64,000 nt of DNA from Halichondria panicea (taxonomy: Eukaryota > Porifera > Demospongiae > Suberitida > Halichondriidae): NCBI RefSeq assembly GCF_963675165.1, contig NC_087382.1:5123963-5187962 (forward strand). Direction: 5' to 3'. Below are positions 34,941 to 46,700 of the stretch, in pieces. The stretch's first letter is position 1. Every line of letters begins with the position of its first letter. Made by a program: the position numbers and the translations under genes. The notes beneath the pieces are model-generated. The model made no database searches and had not been told where the DNA came from. It saw only the letters and a program-made list of their open reading frames with translations.

Positions 34941-36706
34941 TAGCCTCGATCCCAGGCCGAGTTTTCGCTTTTATAACGGTTAGGCAAACAACTGGGCCTG
35001 GTACTAGTTGTCTGCGCATGCGTCAAATTTTCATTGTATATTTGTGGTCGGCAAAAATATTTAATAAATCAATAATGGAAATTTGTACACAGAAAATGCA
35101 CAGAGTGAGTACACAAAAGATGCACATAGGGAGCTGCTTCACAAAGGCCTGGGGAGTTGCCAGTTGTGCTGCAGCACAATTACAGTGACCCAGGGCAACT
35201 TCAGGATGATTGAATGCCTTCAAATTACATTTCAAAAAGATTTAGCAGGCTGCTGGACTTCTGTGATTCTAGGCCCCAACTCGTAACTCAGTTAAATTTT
35301 GCTTGAGAAAACGTAGATTCTCTTGATGTCTCTGAGCTACCCAGCAACGCTCGAATGAGCAGGTCATACTCCAGTCCTGTGAGTATAGGACAATATTAAA
35401 AAAAACCAAAGACGGTTAAACCCTTACCTCAAACTGTCCAGTCTCGTCCGTTAGTATAGCCAAGAGGAGCACTGTTGGGATAGCTGGATATTAGCCATTG
35501 CTCCTAGATCCTGTACAGAGAAGTAGACATTTTAAATAATTATGTGTCAGGGGCGGATCCAGAGGTAGTTCGTTGGGTTCGTACGAACTACCCTTCCAGC
35601 TAGTCTTGACATTACTAAGTCTAGCTAACTGTACTGACAAAGTCGTACAAAGTTCTCTCCGTATAATAAAAGGGTGGGGCTGGTTCCTCTGCATAATAAA
35701 AGGGTGGGGCTGGGTCTCTCTGTATAATAAAAGGGTGGGGCTGGTTCTCTCTGCATAACAAGTAGAGGGTGGGGCTGGCTACTGCAGCCACATTGATTTG
35801 CACCGTGGTCAAGTGATAAATTATTATATATAGCCATGAATCCTTGGTTTAAGAAGAGGAAAGTTTCAGGTAAGGGAGAGTGCATGGCACTGCATATTGA
35901 ATGACACTGCATACTTACATGTATAATTGCTATAATCATTAATAAATTGATGGTTAAGTTCTACACGTCTACAGCCAAGTCTCCTCTTCACCAGTACTAT
36001 CTCTCCTCCAGTCACAAAACCATCTCTCCTGTGTTACAAATTTTTTGAAGATAGAAAGTGATTAATTAGTAGGCGTGGCACGTCAAAATGGGGCGTGGTC
36101 TTCAAAAATTTCGGCGCTGCGCGCCGGGTGAATTTCTTGTCCGCGAGAAAGTACTATAAGAACCCCCCTTTCTTAAATCCTGGATCCGCCCCTGTGTGTA
36201 GATCTATACATATTAAATTTCTCGATTATAGTGTCATTGTCGACGAGCTGATGATGGCAGCACCAAGTTCTCTAGCTCACACTCTTCACTTGATCCACCA
36301 TATTAATGATGAAACTATATATAGTCTACCTACGTACCGGTAGATCTTGCCAAACATGAACAACACTTGATAGCATAGCCATAGGGCCCACACAAAAATA
36401 TCTGACCTTAACAAGCTTGACAAAGCTTTATACCTCTTCCCTTGTTGTTCAGTCTTCAGAATAAGCTTCAGAGAAGAGAGAAGCTTCAACTAAGAGCCAT
36501 TCCAATCGATTTCAATAATGATAAAACGGAAACTGACTTCTAGTACACGATAGTACACGAATATAAATGTCACGAAAGTGAACGAGAATATCCATTCATC
36601 AGAATCTGACAAACGACTGACGCATGCGCAGACAACTAGTACCAGGCCCAGTTGTTCGCCTAACCGTTATAAAAGCGAAAACTCGGCCTGGGATCGAGGC
36701 TAGTAC
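34941..36706. mobile_element. hAT-like non-autonomous DNA transposon, about 1.77 kb
   Basis: Ends are inverted repeats of about 85-90 bp beginning CTAGCCTCGATCCCAGGCCG and ending in its complement. Immediately outside both ends stands TACTGCTT, an 8-bp direct repeat as expected for a hAT-type target duplication. The interior shows no transposase frame; it holds a second nested inverted-repeat element (35547-36197). Confidence 0.8.
35547..36197. mobile_element. Nested inverted-repeat element with CAGGGGCGGATCCAG ends
   Basis: Left end CAGGGGCGGATCCAG and right end CTGGATCCGCCCCTG are exact complements; this terminus is one I know from hAT-type elements in many animals. TGTGT flanks both sides, too short to prove a target duplication. 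Inside are four units of about 31 bp containing GGGTGGGGCTGG (35655-35780). Confidence 0.7.
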
Positions 36707-36816
36707 TGCTTCATGATGTCCGTCTTGCATGCCATGGTTTCTGCCTGCATATAAACCGAGGCTCGTGCAGCTGTTTCAGTTATCCTACTCTTGCAGTGAT
36801 TACACAAGGATAGAGA

Positions 36817-37552
36817 ATGAAGCAGACAACTGGAGTTTACACTGTTCTACTAGCAACATTTGTTAGCATTGTGTGCTGCTCTCAACACAAACGAAGCAAG
36901 CAAGTATCGCCCCATCTACAAATTCGATGGTTCAGCTTCACACTTTTGCTATCCTGATACCGCCACCAGCGGCAACGATGGCCGATGTATAACTTCTCTG
37001 AATCAACAATCTCCCGTGTACACTCAGCAGACAACCTGCGGATCTTACACAGTCTTTTCTTACAATCTTTGGTATGGAAAACAGAAACCCTGCATTGCGT
37101 TGTTTGACAAAGGCCACGGAAATGACTGGGAGCGTGTGTCTGTGTTTGTCCAAGGTGGTCAAGTCAAGAAAGTTGCTTATCATCAGCACAATGGATTCTA
37201 CACTCGTAAGCGTGGAACTTTTGAGAGAGAAGGAGAGAGGCCAATTGTCTACATTGGATTAGTTTCGCATGGTTCGTATCATCACAGATGTGATGGGAAA
37301 TGTTCTTTCATTGAGTTCTTTAAGTACGGATGCCTCGGCACTGTCAACTATTGTCAAGGTGGCTGTGGCTATTGGGACGACTTCAGAAACCCAGGACCAA
37401 CGCTCAGAGATGTTCAAGTCATGGATCTTCAACCTGGAAAAACTATCAGTGGACTAAAACGTGCAGATGGTTATACCTGCACTCAAGCTACTTGTAAGGG
37501 TACGCGTTCCCGTCTTTTAACGACATCAGGCTGTTGGCAGAACAGCCCTTAA
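36817..37552 (+). pseudogene. Secreted NPP1/VPS62-like Cys-rich protein, frame break near the signal peptide
   Basis: The main open frame ends at 37552 and codes for about 225 residues with many Cys. Its core DKGHGNDWERVSVFV followed by VKKVAYHQHNGFYT resembles the central G-H-x-x-D-W-E motif and following His region of the NPP1 (necrosis-inducing-like) and VPS62/DUF946 families. A later SHGSYHHRC fits the same fold. The natural start, ATG at 36817, gives a good signal peptide (MKQTTGVYTVLLATFVSIVC) but in a different frame from the mature part, which has no ATG of its own upstream. So a one-base-type indel lies between about 36855 and 36900, or the assembly is wrong there. No intron of plausible size explains it. 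Function in animals unknown; the family link is tentative. Confidence 0.5.
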
Positions 37553-38298
37553 TGGAGAACTTATGAAGAAGTTATTCTAGAGTGACTGAATTGTAGATAA
37601 TAGATGATCAAACATTGAAAGCCTAACTTGTAGAATTTACACTATTGTGTAGATGCTTGCACCCTGACAGCAGGGTGCTTGCTTGAAATATTATGGCTAT
37701 TATAATCAGAGACTCTGTTGACTGCATGCGATATGCATGCAAGCATGACTATGCTTTGCACTCTGCACCCTATAGACCATTAGCAGCAGTGAACAGTGTC
37801 AGGAAACTGCATGTTGCAAAACTGACATGACTGAGTGGAGTAGGTGTGGTGTGTAGCAATCACCTGGTCATCCGTTTTTGCACTGTATCTTGGTCATAAT
37901 TAATTTTGATGAATTCAAGTATCATTCTGTTTCTGATGAAACCCGCATCTAACTATGGCTTCAAAATTTTTGTAGCAGTCAAAATAATTATCACTATGTT
38001 TTATCAGTGAACAATAATTATAATGCTTTTGGGGACCAGGTGAACGCGAATAGATTGCTCAGGTGGTGGAGAGCTGTCCTAGCTCTATTGTATATAGGGG
38101 TTCATGCTGTGAAAGTATTGGTACATACACTCTCAAAGTGTCCTATATTCGGAGGTTCCACTATTGTTCTTTTATAGCTATAGCTACATACGCAATAATT
38201 TGTGCAAAAATGAGTAATTTCAATGAGCATGAACTGTGAGAGTGCATATAATGCATGATGTGTACTGTGTTGTCATGGTAACGTACGTACGAGCGCAG
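37553..38298. other. Noncoding stretch between NPP1-like gene and RhoGAP exon
   Basis: No gene signal seen. One short segment (TCCTATATTCGGAGGTTCCA near 38139) is the inverse of a word at 10544-10574 in the SLC4 intron, pointing to an interspersed repeat. Confidence 0.5.
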
Positions 38299-38467
38299 CT
38301 AACTGAACAGAGAATGAATTAGCAAGTCGATAGCTTTCTTCTGCTCGGGTAGTTTCTGTACAGCCAGTATTTCTGTTGTGCTGTATGGGGACCTCATCAG
38401 CGTGGGGGTGAACACTACGGCCAGGTTCTTGGAGTCCATCCTGTTCTGAGCCTTGCTTTTCTGAACA
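38299..38467 (-). CDS. RhoGAP domain, last exon only (possible gene remnant)
   Basis: A terminal exon ending in TAG at 38299-38301. It encodes NRMDSKNLAVVFTPTLMRSP, the conserved final part of RhoGAP domains (consensus N-K-M-x-x-x-N-L-A-x-V-F-x-P-x-L-M-R), then about 28 residues to the stop. RhoGAPs stimulate GTP hydrolysis by Rho-family GTPases. The acceptor is either CCCACAG before 38467 or TTCAG before 38460. The boundary itself lies in a three-fold tandem repeat of about 50 bp (38453-38600). I found no upstream RhoGAP exon in the 5.3 kb of repeats up to the next gene, so it may be an orphan fragment. Confidence 0.66.
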
Positions 38468-38600
38468 CTGTGGGGATAATAGCAGTTAATTATACCATTG
38501 CTTTTCTGAACACTGTGGGGGGTAATAGCAGTTAATTATACCATTGCTTTTATAAACACTGTGGGGGTAATAGCAGTTAATTAGATCATTGCCTTGCTAA
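38453..38600. repeat. About 50-bp tandem repeat, three copies, over the RhoGAP exon border
   Basis: The unit TTGCTTTTCTGAACACTGTG plus GGGTAATAGCAGTTAATTA and a short spacer occurs three times. The first copy includes the splice acceptor of the RhoGAP exon; the last ends in ATTAGATCATTGCC, where the outer direct repeat begins. Confidence 0.85.
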
Positions 38601-38937
38601 GAGTCATGACAACGTGATATTTGAGAAGCAGGAAACTCAATACTTGTCAGTCGGATAAAATGCAGTGAAATAGGTTAGTGCAATTTGTCATGCGTGCAAA
38701 GGTTGCATAAGCAACAGTATCATTATTAATTTTATACTGTATATAGTAAACCTCACATTAATTTTAGACTATTCACGGTATAATTATAGAAGCATGTTGG
38801 AGAACTAAGTGAACAATCTAGATAATTATTTGTTGGGAGAACTAAGTAGAACATTCATGAGTACCATCCAATTGACATTCTACTGGAGAAGTGTGAGGTG
38901 GCTGATCGTGGGCGTGCACGTCCTGTGCGGTTAATTA
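38591..38937 (+). repeat. Direct repeat left of the palindrome
   Basis: Block starting GCCTTGCTAAGAGTCATGAC and ending near CGTCCTGTGCGGTTAA. A second copy lies at 40607-40940 on the same strand with small differences. The pair brackets the fold-back element. Confidence 0.85.
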
Positions 38938-39198
38938 TCGGTTCAAAAACATTCCTAGACTTCTGCACAAGCTTCACGAGAAGGAATTTGACCAGACGTT
39001 CTTTTTTCTAAAGCGTGGCCTGGACCGAGACTATATAGAGTTGTATTATAGGAAAAAATAAGTAGAACATTCTATACTTTTATTTGCTGGGAGAACTAAG
39101 TGAAACATTCATGAGTACCATCCAATTGACATTCTATACTGACCAGGTGTTGAAATACAAGTAATGCAATAGTCATGCATGACCAGCTATATAGATCT

Positions 39199-40434
39199 AT
39201 ACAGTTCATTTAGTCTAGAGAGTAGATTACCACAAATGTGTGAGTAGTTGTACTTAAATGTAAATATATTTTGATTGGAGCATTTTTAAGAAATGGTGTT
39301 GATACCCATATGTAGATGAATGACTGAACTACAACATATCCAAAAATGTTTCCATGGAAACATAAGGTGGTGGGTTTGTGGTGATTAATAGAACAACAGC
39401 AAATTGTTATAGTGGGTAATCGGTTAGAGTAATAAAACACTAACCTTAAACAGCTAAGGTCTTAGACTTTTATCACACAATAGTTTAATGGTTTAGGTAT
39501 CCTGGCCATCCCTTTATGGGTCTTACATATGCTCACAGTGTCTATAATTCATGATTTACCGGTTTTTAGGTACACTTTTGGTTAGAGTAATATCTTCTGA
39601 ACGTTTTATAGTTTAGCTTTAAAAGTTATCTGGTAAGTTTACAAATAAATGGGCTACATTTTGATACCAAGAACATCCTATATGCTTATTCCATTGCTGA
39701 GATAACACTGAAAAGCTACATAATTTACTATTTTCTACTGTTTTGATGACATCAGCAGCTGCAAACCACAAACCAATGATGCTTTAATCAACCACACATG
39801 TAATTAGAGTGGGCGTAGAGTTATTGTACGCCCACTTACGTGGTTAATTAAAGTGTCATCGATTTGTGGTTAGCAGCTTGTGATGTCATCAAAACGGTAG
39901 AAAATAGTAGAATATGTAGTTTTTCAGTGATATCTCAACAATGGAATAAGCATAGAGGATGTTCTTGGTATCAAAATGTAGCCCTTTTATCTGTAAACTT
40001 ACTACAGAAATTTGAAAGCTAAGCTATTAATTTTTCAAAAGTTATTACTCTAACCAAAAGTGTACCTGAAAACCAGTAAATCATGAATTATAAACACTGT
40101 GAACATTTGTAACACCCATAAAGGAATGGCCAGGATACCCAAACCATTGAACAATTATGTGATGAAGTCTAGGACCTTAGCTGTACAAGATTACTGTTTT
40201 ATTACTCTAACAGATTACCCACTATAACAATTTGCTGTTGTTCTATTAATCCCCACAAACCCACCACCTTATGTTTCCATGAAAACATTTTTGGATATGT
40301 TGTAGTTCAGTCATTCATCTACACATAGGTATCAACAACATTTCTTAGAAATGCTCCAATCAAAAGATATTTACATTTAAGTACAACTACTCACACATTT
40401 GTGGTAATCTACTCTCTAGACTAAATGAACTGTA
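39199..40434. mobile_element. 1.24 kb fold-back element / giant palindrome
   Basis: Sequence from 39199 to about 39810 reads as the inverse complement of 39825 to 40434 with scattered differences; the centre is near 39817 (GGGCGTAGAGTTATTGTACGCCC). Ends are ACAGTTCATTTAGTCTAGAG and its complement. No coding frame. It could form a hairpin of about 600 bp per arm. Confidence 0.85.
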
Positions 40435-40606
40435 TATAGATGTGCATGAATGGCATGCAATCAATTAGTGACTCCATTATCTCTGGTATGTGCCTGCTTA
40501 GTGCAATAAAGACATTTGCTCAATCATCTCTATCCTCTTCTGACCTCTAATTAGCTTTATTACTACAGTACAATTAGATAAATATGTGTTTGGTAAAAAT
40601 TAATGT

Positions 40607-40940
40607 GCCTTGCTAAGAGTCATGACAACGTGACATTTGAGAAGCAGGAAACTTAATACTTGTCAGTCGGACAAAATGCAGTGAAATAGGTTAGTGCAAT
40701 TTGTCATGCGTGCGAAGGTTGCATAAGCAACAGTATCTGTTCATTATTTATACTGCTGTATAGTAAACCTCACATTAATTTTAGAGTATATTTGAGAACT
40801 AAGTGAGCATTCTAGATAACTTTTTGCTTTAATTTGTTGGGAGAACTAAGTGGAACATTCATGAGTACCATCCAATTGACATTCTACTGGGGAAGTGTGA
40901 GATGGCTGATCGTGGGCGTGCACGTCCTGTGCGGTTAACA
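40607..40940 (+). repeat. Direct repeat right of the palindrome
   Basis: Partner of 38591-38937. Before it, TTACTACAGTACAATTAGAT (40559) repeats a segment also found at 34537; after it, TTTTGCTCGCTTTTATTAGA repeats segments near 33473 and 33843, showing that this desert is a patchwork of shared pieces. Confidence 0.85.
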
Positions 40941-43460
40941 TTTTGCTCGCTTTTATTAGACAACGAAGCTTTAACACCGAAAGCTGCCACTATTAAAAGT
41001 ACTAACTTGTTGTGTGGAGGCTGTAAACGCAGTGCTAGAACATCCAGGTAAGCAGACCTAGTTACAAGCTTGTTCATCAAAATCTGCCACTATTTAAATC
41101 AAGATATTGTTGTGTGAAGGCTATCCATGCTGTAAACGCAGTGCTGTGGCATCCAGGTGAGTAGAAAAGCCGATCACAAACAAACAAACAAACCAACAGA
41201 GACTACTATACCCGTGGCCGCCCATGCGCGCCTCGGGTAAAAACTATAACCCGTGGCCGCCCACGCGCCTCGGGTTAATAATTATAGTACTATTGTACTA
41301 TAATACCGTATGTAGAGGGTTAATATTTAATTATTATGTAATTATTGCCCATTCTGGCAATTAAGGATCTGGTGTAAATTAACTACATGTACATGTATTA
41401 GATTTTATAAGGTTTTGCGATTTTATTGTTGCATGCAAAGTGATTAAATTAAGTTCGCATATATTGGATGATCGCAAAAGTATATAAATACTGTACATGC
41501 ATATGTGACTTATTGAGCTCTTTAGCAGTGAATCAGCCGGCATAAAAATTATAAGGTGATATTAATACATGAATCAGAGGACAGCCATATGCATGCATCC
41601 CTTGGGACCATGCAGCTTGGCCGGAATAGCGAGGTGGCTGCATCTCAGGAAATAGCCGCGGCTTAAAAACGACCTTACCTAGAATCTAATGACTACTTTT
41701 GCGGTTCTTGTCTCGAGGATAATGAATCATTCTGTTCTCTATTTAAGTGTAATTCAATTTTATTTGCTAAACCACACCCAAAACGTCATATCCGGCCGTA
41801 ATATACGTATAAAATTACATTGAAAACCTTGTTTGTATGGAACGCCGTTTGCGACAAAATTCAGGCAAAATTTGATAGGCGTGTGCATCCAATATAAAAT
41901 CGATTTTTGAAGATCGATTTTTAATAATAAATTTTTTACTGTTGATTTTCGATTTACACGTGAACGATCTTTGACAATCGATCTGATAATCGATTCGATT
42001 TTTGATAATCGATTTTTGATAATCGATTATTGAAATTCGATTTTTGATAATCGATTATTGAAATTCAATAATCATAATAGATTTTTGAAAATCGATTACA
42101 AAAATCACAATTGATTGATACTAGCCTCGAATCCAGGCCGATTAAAATGGATTCAAGGCTACAGTTAGGCCGCCCTTGAAACTCAGAACATGCACAAACC
42201 CCTTCTCCGCGGCCTGGAATCAAAGCTTGGCTTGGTTAGCTATCTCACATGATAGACTATAACGCAAAAGCGAAACATTATTGTTTTTTGGAACCATTAA
42301 AAAGGAGGGCCGTAAGTCACAGTAAAAATCATTAATTTTAGTTGGTGCTATCTTATTTAGTTCCTTCGTGCACCCATTTTTGTATGCTTTCTCGCCAGTA
42401 TACTGTTTTATTTGGCCATGTTGTGTGTGCTTAGAGAGCTGAGAAAGAGTTTGGTGATTCCAGATAGAATAGAAGTCATAAATAGTGGCTTCTTCAATGC
42501 AAAATGTCTCTAAAGATAGTATCACGTGATACAGCTTTAGACAGGGGGCCCCCCCAGCCCCCTTCAGAGCAGTTCTAAAATCGATTATCAAAAATCGAAT
42601 TTCAATAATCGATTATCAAAAATCGATTATCAAAAATCGATTATCAAAAATCGAATTCTGATTATCAAAAATCAAAAATCGATTATCAGATCGATTGTCA
42701 AAGATCGTTACAGTGTAAATCGAAAATCAACTGTAAAAAATCGATTATTAAAAATCGATCTTCAAAAATCGATTTTATATTGGATGCACACGCCTATCAC
42801 ATTCTGCCTGAATTTTGTCGCAAACGGCGTTCCATACGTTTGGGACAGACAGCACTGGCCGGTAAACGGAATAGCGAGTGGCCGTACTTCAGGGTGAGTT
42901 TTGTGTAGTAAACATATAGCTAGCATTCCGTGTCAAGCCAAATGGCCGGTATATCGAGGTGGCCGTACTTCAGAGAGCCGGAATAGCGAGAGTCTACTGT
43001 ATAATTATGCTTAATTTTGGAGAACTTTATAATTGTATTCCGATCGATCATCTACTTAGTTTACAATGTAGCTATAGCTCTATAGCTTTCTCTAATCATT
43101 ATGCGTTACAATAATTATTATATAGTCCAATAATTATAGTCTCGTAGGCCGTACAATGATTCTTGATATCCTTTATGAGGGCCTGATTGTACAATGAACA
43201 TGCAGTACATGCAGGCAGTGTAGCTTGTAAACTTTAACAATGGCGGACGATTGTAAACGACGCCCCTTTTGAATGCTTGCGATACATACATTTTGTGTGG
43301 AAATTCTTAAAATTCCAGAACTCGACACGAAAACTTGGCTATATTAATCACCATACGTACGTAGTATCAGTTTTTGAAGTATCGCCCGCGAGACTATATA
43401 TAATATTGATTATGGGGTACCATGGGAACGATAGAATGCTCACATTTTGAGCTATAATTA
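40941..43460. other. Repeat-rich stretch before the beta-helix gene
   Basis: Apart from the 41835-42837 element, it holds the CGTGGCCGCCCATGCGCGCC block (41210-41280) and pieces with GGAATAGCGAG (41618, 42865, 42970). The segment 41603-41683 is found inverted at 57527-57610. No gene seen. Confidence 0.6.
41835..42837. mobile_element. 1.0 kb inverted-repeat element rich in ATCGATTTTT-like motifs
   Basis: Ends GTATGGAACGCCGTTTGCGA and complement; the inverted repeats extend about 270 bp and consist inward of many ATCGATTTTT-type units in opposite orientation on the two sides. GTTT flanks both ends, a possible 4-bp target duplication. The middle (42120-42590) holds a MITE-like CTAGCCTCGAATCCAGGCCG start and an open frame of 123 codons with no recognised domain. 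Confidence 0.75.
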
Positions 43461-43691
43461 TACCGTATAGCGTGCTATAATTATTTCGAGGGTATGAAGT
43501 TCGCGGGGTTTTCGCTGATCCAGCAATGGACTAGCATTTACCGCGAACATTTATATCCACGAATTAATATTGAACATGCAGCATGCATGCAGAAAGGCTG
43601 CTATTCAGCGAAAATTAAATCTGCGATAACATTTCTAACGGTCATTCCACAAACTTTTTATCGGTATACCATCGAAATATACCCGATACAT
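43461..43691. mobile_element. MITE family A copy, 3' of the intact beta-helix gene
   Basis: Starts TACCGTATAGCGTGCTATAA and ends ATCGAAATATACCCGATACA, 85 bp beyond the stop codon of the minus-strand gene; it could supply 3' end signals. Confidence 0.75.
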
Positions 43692-43775
43692 AATTATAAT
43701 GATAAAAAATTATACTAACTCTCATTATAATAATATGTACAAAACATCAATCCTCCAAATAAATAATTCTTCAAT

Positions 43776-46700
43776 TTACAGTGTTATATTTTTGAATTCA
43801 ACCACTGTATGTGTTACTCTGACCTTCGATCGAAATTCAGAAGAAGGGCCTATTATGTAGTCACCTTCAACCACTGGGGAAAGGTCATCAATGTACGACA
43901 GTCTCAGCTGAGCAGATGTCATGGTTTTTCCGTCTCCATCGACATAAGAGTGGTACTCGGAACTTGCTGGTAGGTCGAGAGCATTGGCATTGATCGTTTC
44001 ATGGGATTTGTTCGTTTCTTGTCCATTCAAATTTTGAGATTGCCTTTTGTCACGAGCTACATTTCTCACGGAATGTGATAGCTTCTGGAAGATACCGGTT
44101 TTCTTGAGAATAAACTCGTAAACATGGTAGCCAATAACAAACACGAGAAAGAGAACGAATGTGATGCCCACAGAAATATTAGATAAGGCATAACCAGTGC
44201 TATTCACAGTTTTGATGTTAGTGTACAAAGTGCCAAATGCTAGGAAAATTAGATTGAGTAGAAACAATGTTTCAGCAAACTCATTCCACCATTTTTTGTA
44301 CACTCTTATCCGCATTGCTTTGAATACAATAATTCCCACTGGCAAGCAGCCAGCTGATATAACAGGTAGGTATGGGTTTGGTGAGAATGAAGTCACTAGA
44401 TTGTGGATAATCAGAGCTAAGAGGAGCAATCCCACCCAGTAGCGATGCTTGGGAGTAAATGGAGCGTGGTATGCGTCCATGAAGCCAATGTACTTTGTGT
44501 TTTTGGTCCATTTCATGAGCTTCCGTTCAGAACAGAGAGGAAACCATTGTCCAAAGAACAGCAGTACAGTAAACAATCCACCAGCAGCAAGGATTATGAT
44601 AGCAGCAACAAACTGAGGAATGTGTTCACGACTGAAGTAGCGCACGTTACCATTATAGGACCAAACCATTCCATGGGAAGAGTCTAAAACTGTGGACTGC
44701 AATGCAGCAATGATAAACCGTAAAAGTTTGGAATAAGAGAGTAGGATGAGTGTGCCTAAAGCAGCAACTGGGTTCCTGTTGGAGAGGAGCTTTGAAAATG
44801 AGTCAAAGTACTTGCTCAAAATGATTATTAAAAAGATCAGAAGAAACAAGTAAGCTGGGAAGACAAGTTGAAAAAGAACTTTCGCTTGAGAGTTCATTCC
44901 ATCGTAAAAGCATGTCTCAATTCCCAAGTCAAGATTGATCCAATGTATGAAAACTTTCAAAAACTTTGAGGTGTCGCGTGGTAGAAACAATGCTCTATTT
45001 GCTGCAACTATATTCGCGTAAAAAACGAGTCCATGTATTGTCCCAGTAGCTATGGTGATATTAAGCAGGAGAATGAATGCAACCAGTGCTACACCTAATA
45101 CAGCAAAAGGAATTAACAAGGAGAGGAAGAGATTTGAGCATTCCAAACATTTTGACGTACCTAAAACAAGACTGAGTCCCTCTTCACATTCTCCACACAA
45201 GACACCACTTCGATTGTAGTCACACTGTCTGTCTATCTCATTTTGATTGCCAAGAACAACATCGAATGGTTTCTCAACACAATAATCAAATGGACAGTCG
45301 CTAACTATGTAGCTTGTCATATTGAGTGTTGTGCTAATATCAACTCCTATCCATATGTTAGTTTCAAGTCGAACTGTTTCTTGATCATGAGAACATTCGG
45401 AGATTTGATGTTGTTGTAAATCTGGATCACAGTCACAAATGCATTCGATTGTATCATTGGTTTGTTGGAATCCAACAGGACAAGTACAAGGAAGAAATGT
45501 AATACTTATACTCTGTGTTGATTTTCCAAGATTAGCACAGGGACCATCAGCATAGAGTTCCACTTGAGCAGCGCTGTCTTGTGAGAATACATTGTACTCT
45601 ATTTCTGTGCACTGATTGCCAACTCTTTGTTCTGTCTGTCCTTCTTTGAGACGACCAACACCACTTTTAGAGATAACAGAGCTTCGAATTGTAGCATTAA
45701 CTGGATTACCAACTTGATCAACAGCCATAACATTAATTTTTAGCACACCTCCTCTGATAATCACACTACTTTTCTCGGATCCATTACATAAACTTACTTC
45801 AACCGGGTCTGAAGCAACTGATAAATTACTCGAAAAATTGACAGTGTTTCTAAAGTATTCCAATCCATTTGAAGCTGTATAGAATTCTGCGAAAGGGTTG
45901 AGTGTGCACCTATCCAGAAGACCTCCATACACATTTGATCCAAACTTGGCTGTATTATTTGTGAGGAATGTGTTTACAAAAACTGTGCCATTATAAGGAG
46001 TCAAGTCATACAAATTGAGAGTTTGAATGAAGCATTCGGAGAAAACACTCTGAGCCAATTCGTTGGTGATCCCACCTCTACAAGTACCACCGATTTCTGT
46101 ACTATCATCAACGTATATACCTCCACCATGTCCGGAATGAGCTGTATTATTTCCCATGTGTAGCATTACATATATTCCACTAGTCGTGTCTTCATTCCAT
46201 TGCTTGAATATTTGTACTTTGGAACTTTGCTGTAAGTAAATTCCCCCGCCATTAGACATCGCATTGTTCCTATCCACGTATAAGAAGAAATGAAGAATTG
46301 TGACGGTTGATGCAATAGCGAAGATACCCCCACCGTTACGATAAGCTGTGTTACTTGTGATCATACTTGTTCTAGTCTCATCTAGACCTGATTCGAATTT
46401 AATACTGCTTAGGTAAGCGAAAATACCTCCACCATTACTCGCAGTATTGAAAGATATTTGAACTGGATAATGAACAAATAACGTGGTTTCTCTCAGAAAT
46501 ATTCCTCCTCCAAAATTAGCTTTGTTGTTGACAATTAAAACTTTTCCAATTTCAGCGTTAAAATAGATTTGGCTCTGTACAGCAAAGATGGCTCCACCAA
46601 GATTGCCGTGATTATTATTGAGTTTTGTTGGTCCATCAAATCTAACTACACAGTTAAGAGCATATATGGAGCTGTTGCTGTTGTCGCTGATAACATTGGT

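Noticed and set aside
38880..39060. Coding-looking fragments (CEVADRGRARPVR, HEKEFDQTFFFLKRGLDRDY)
   Set aside because: Frames change within a few dozen bases and no family could be named; possibly a very old gene or transposon fragment.
40859..41080. 73-codon minus-strand frame overlapping the right direct repeat
   Set aside because: Part of it is repeated DNA, also present near 38900 in altered form, with no conserved protein pattern.
42220..42591. 123-codon minus-strand frame inside the 1.0 kb element
   Set aside because: No domain recognised and no splice context; kept only as a note in the element entry.
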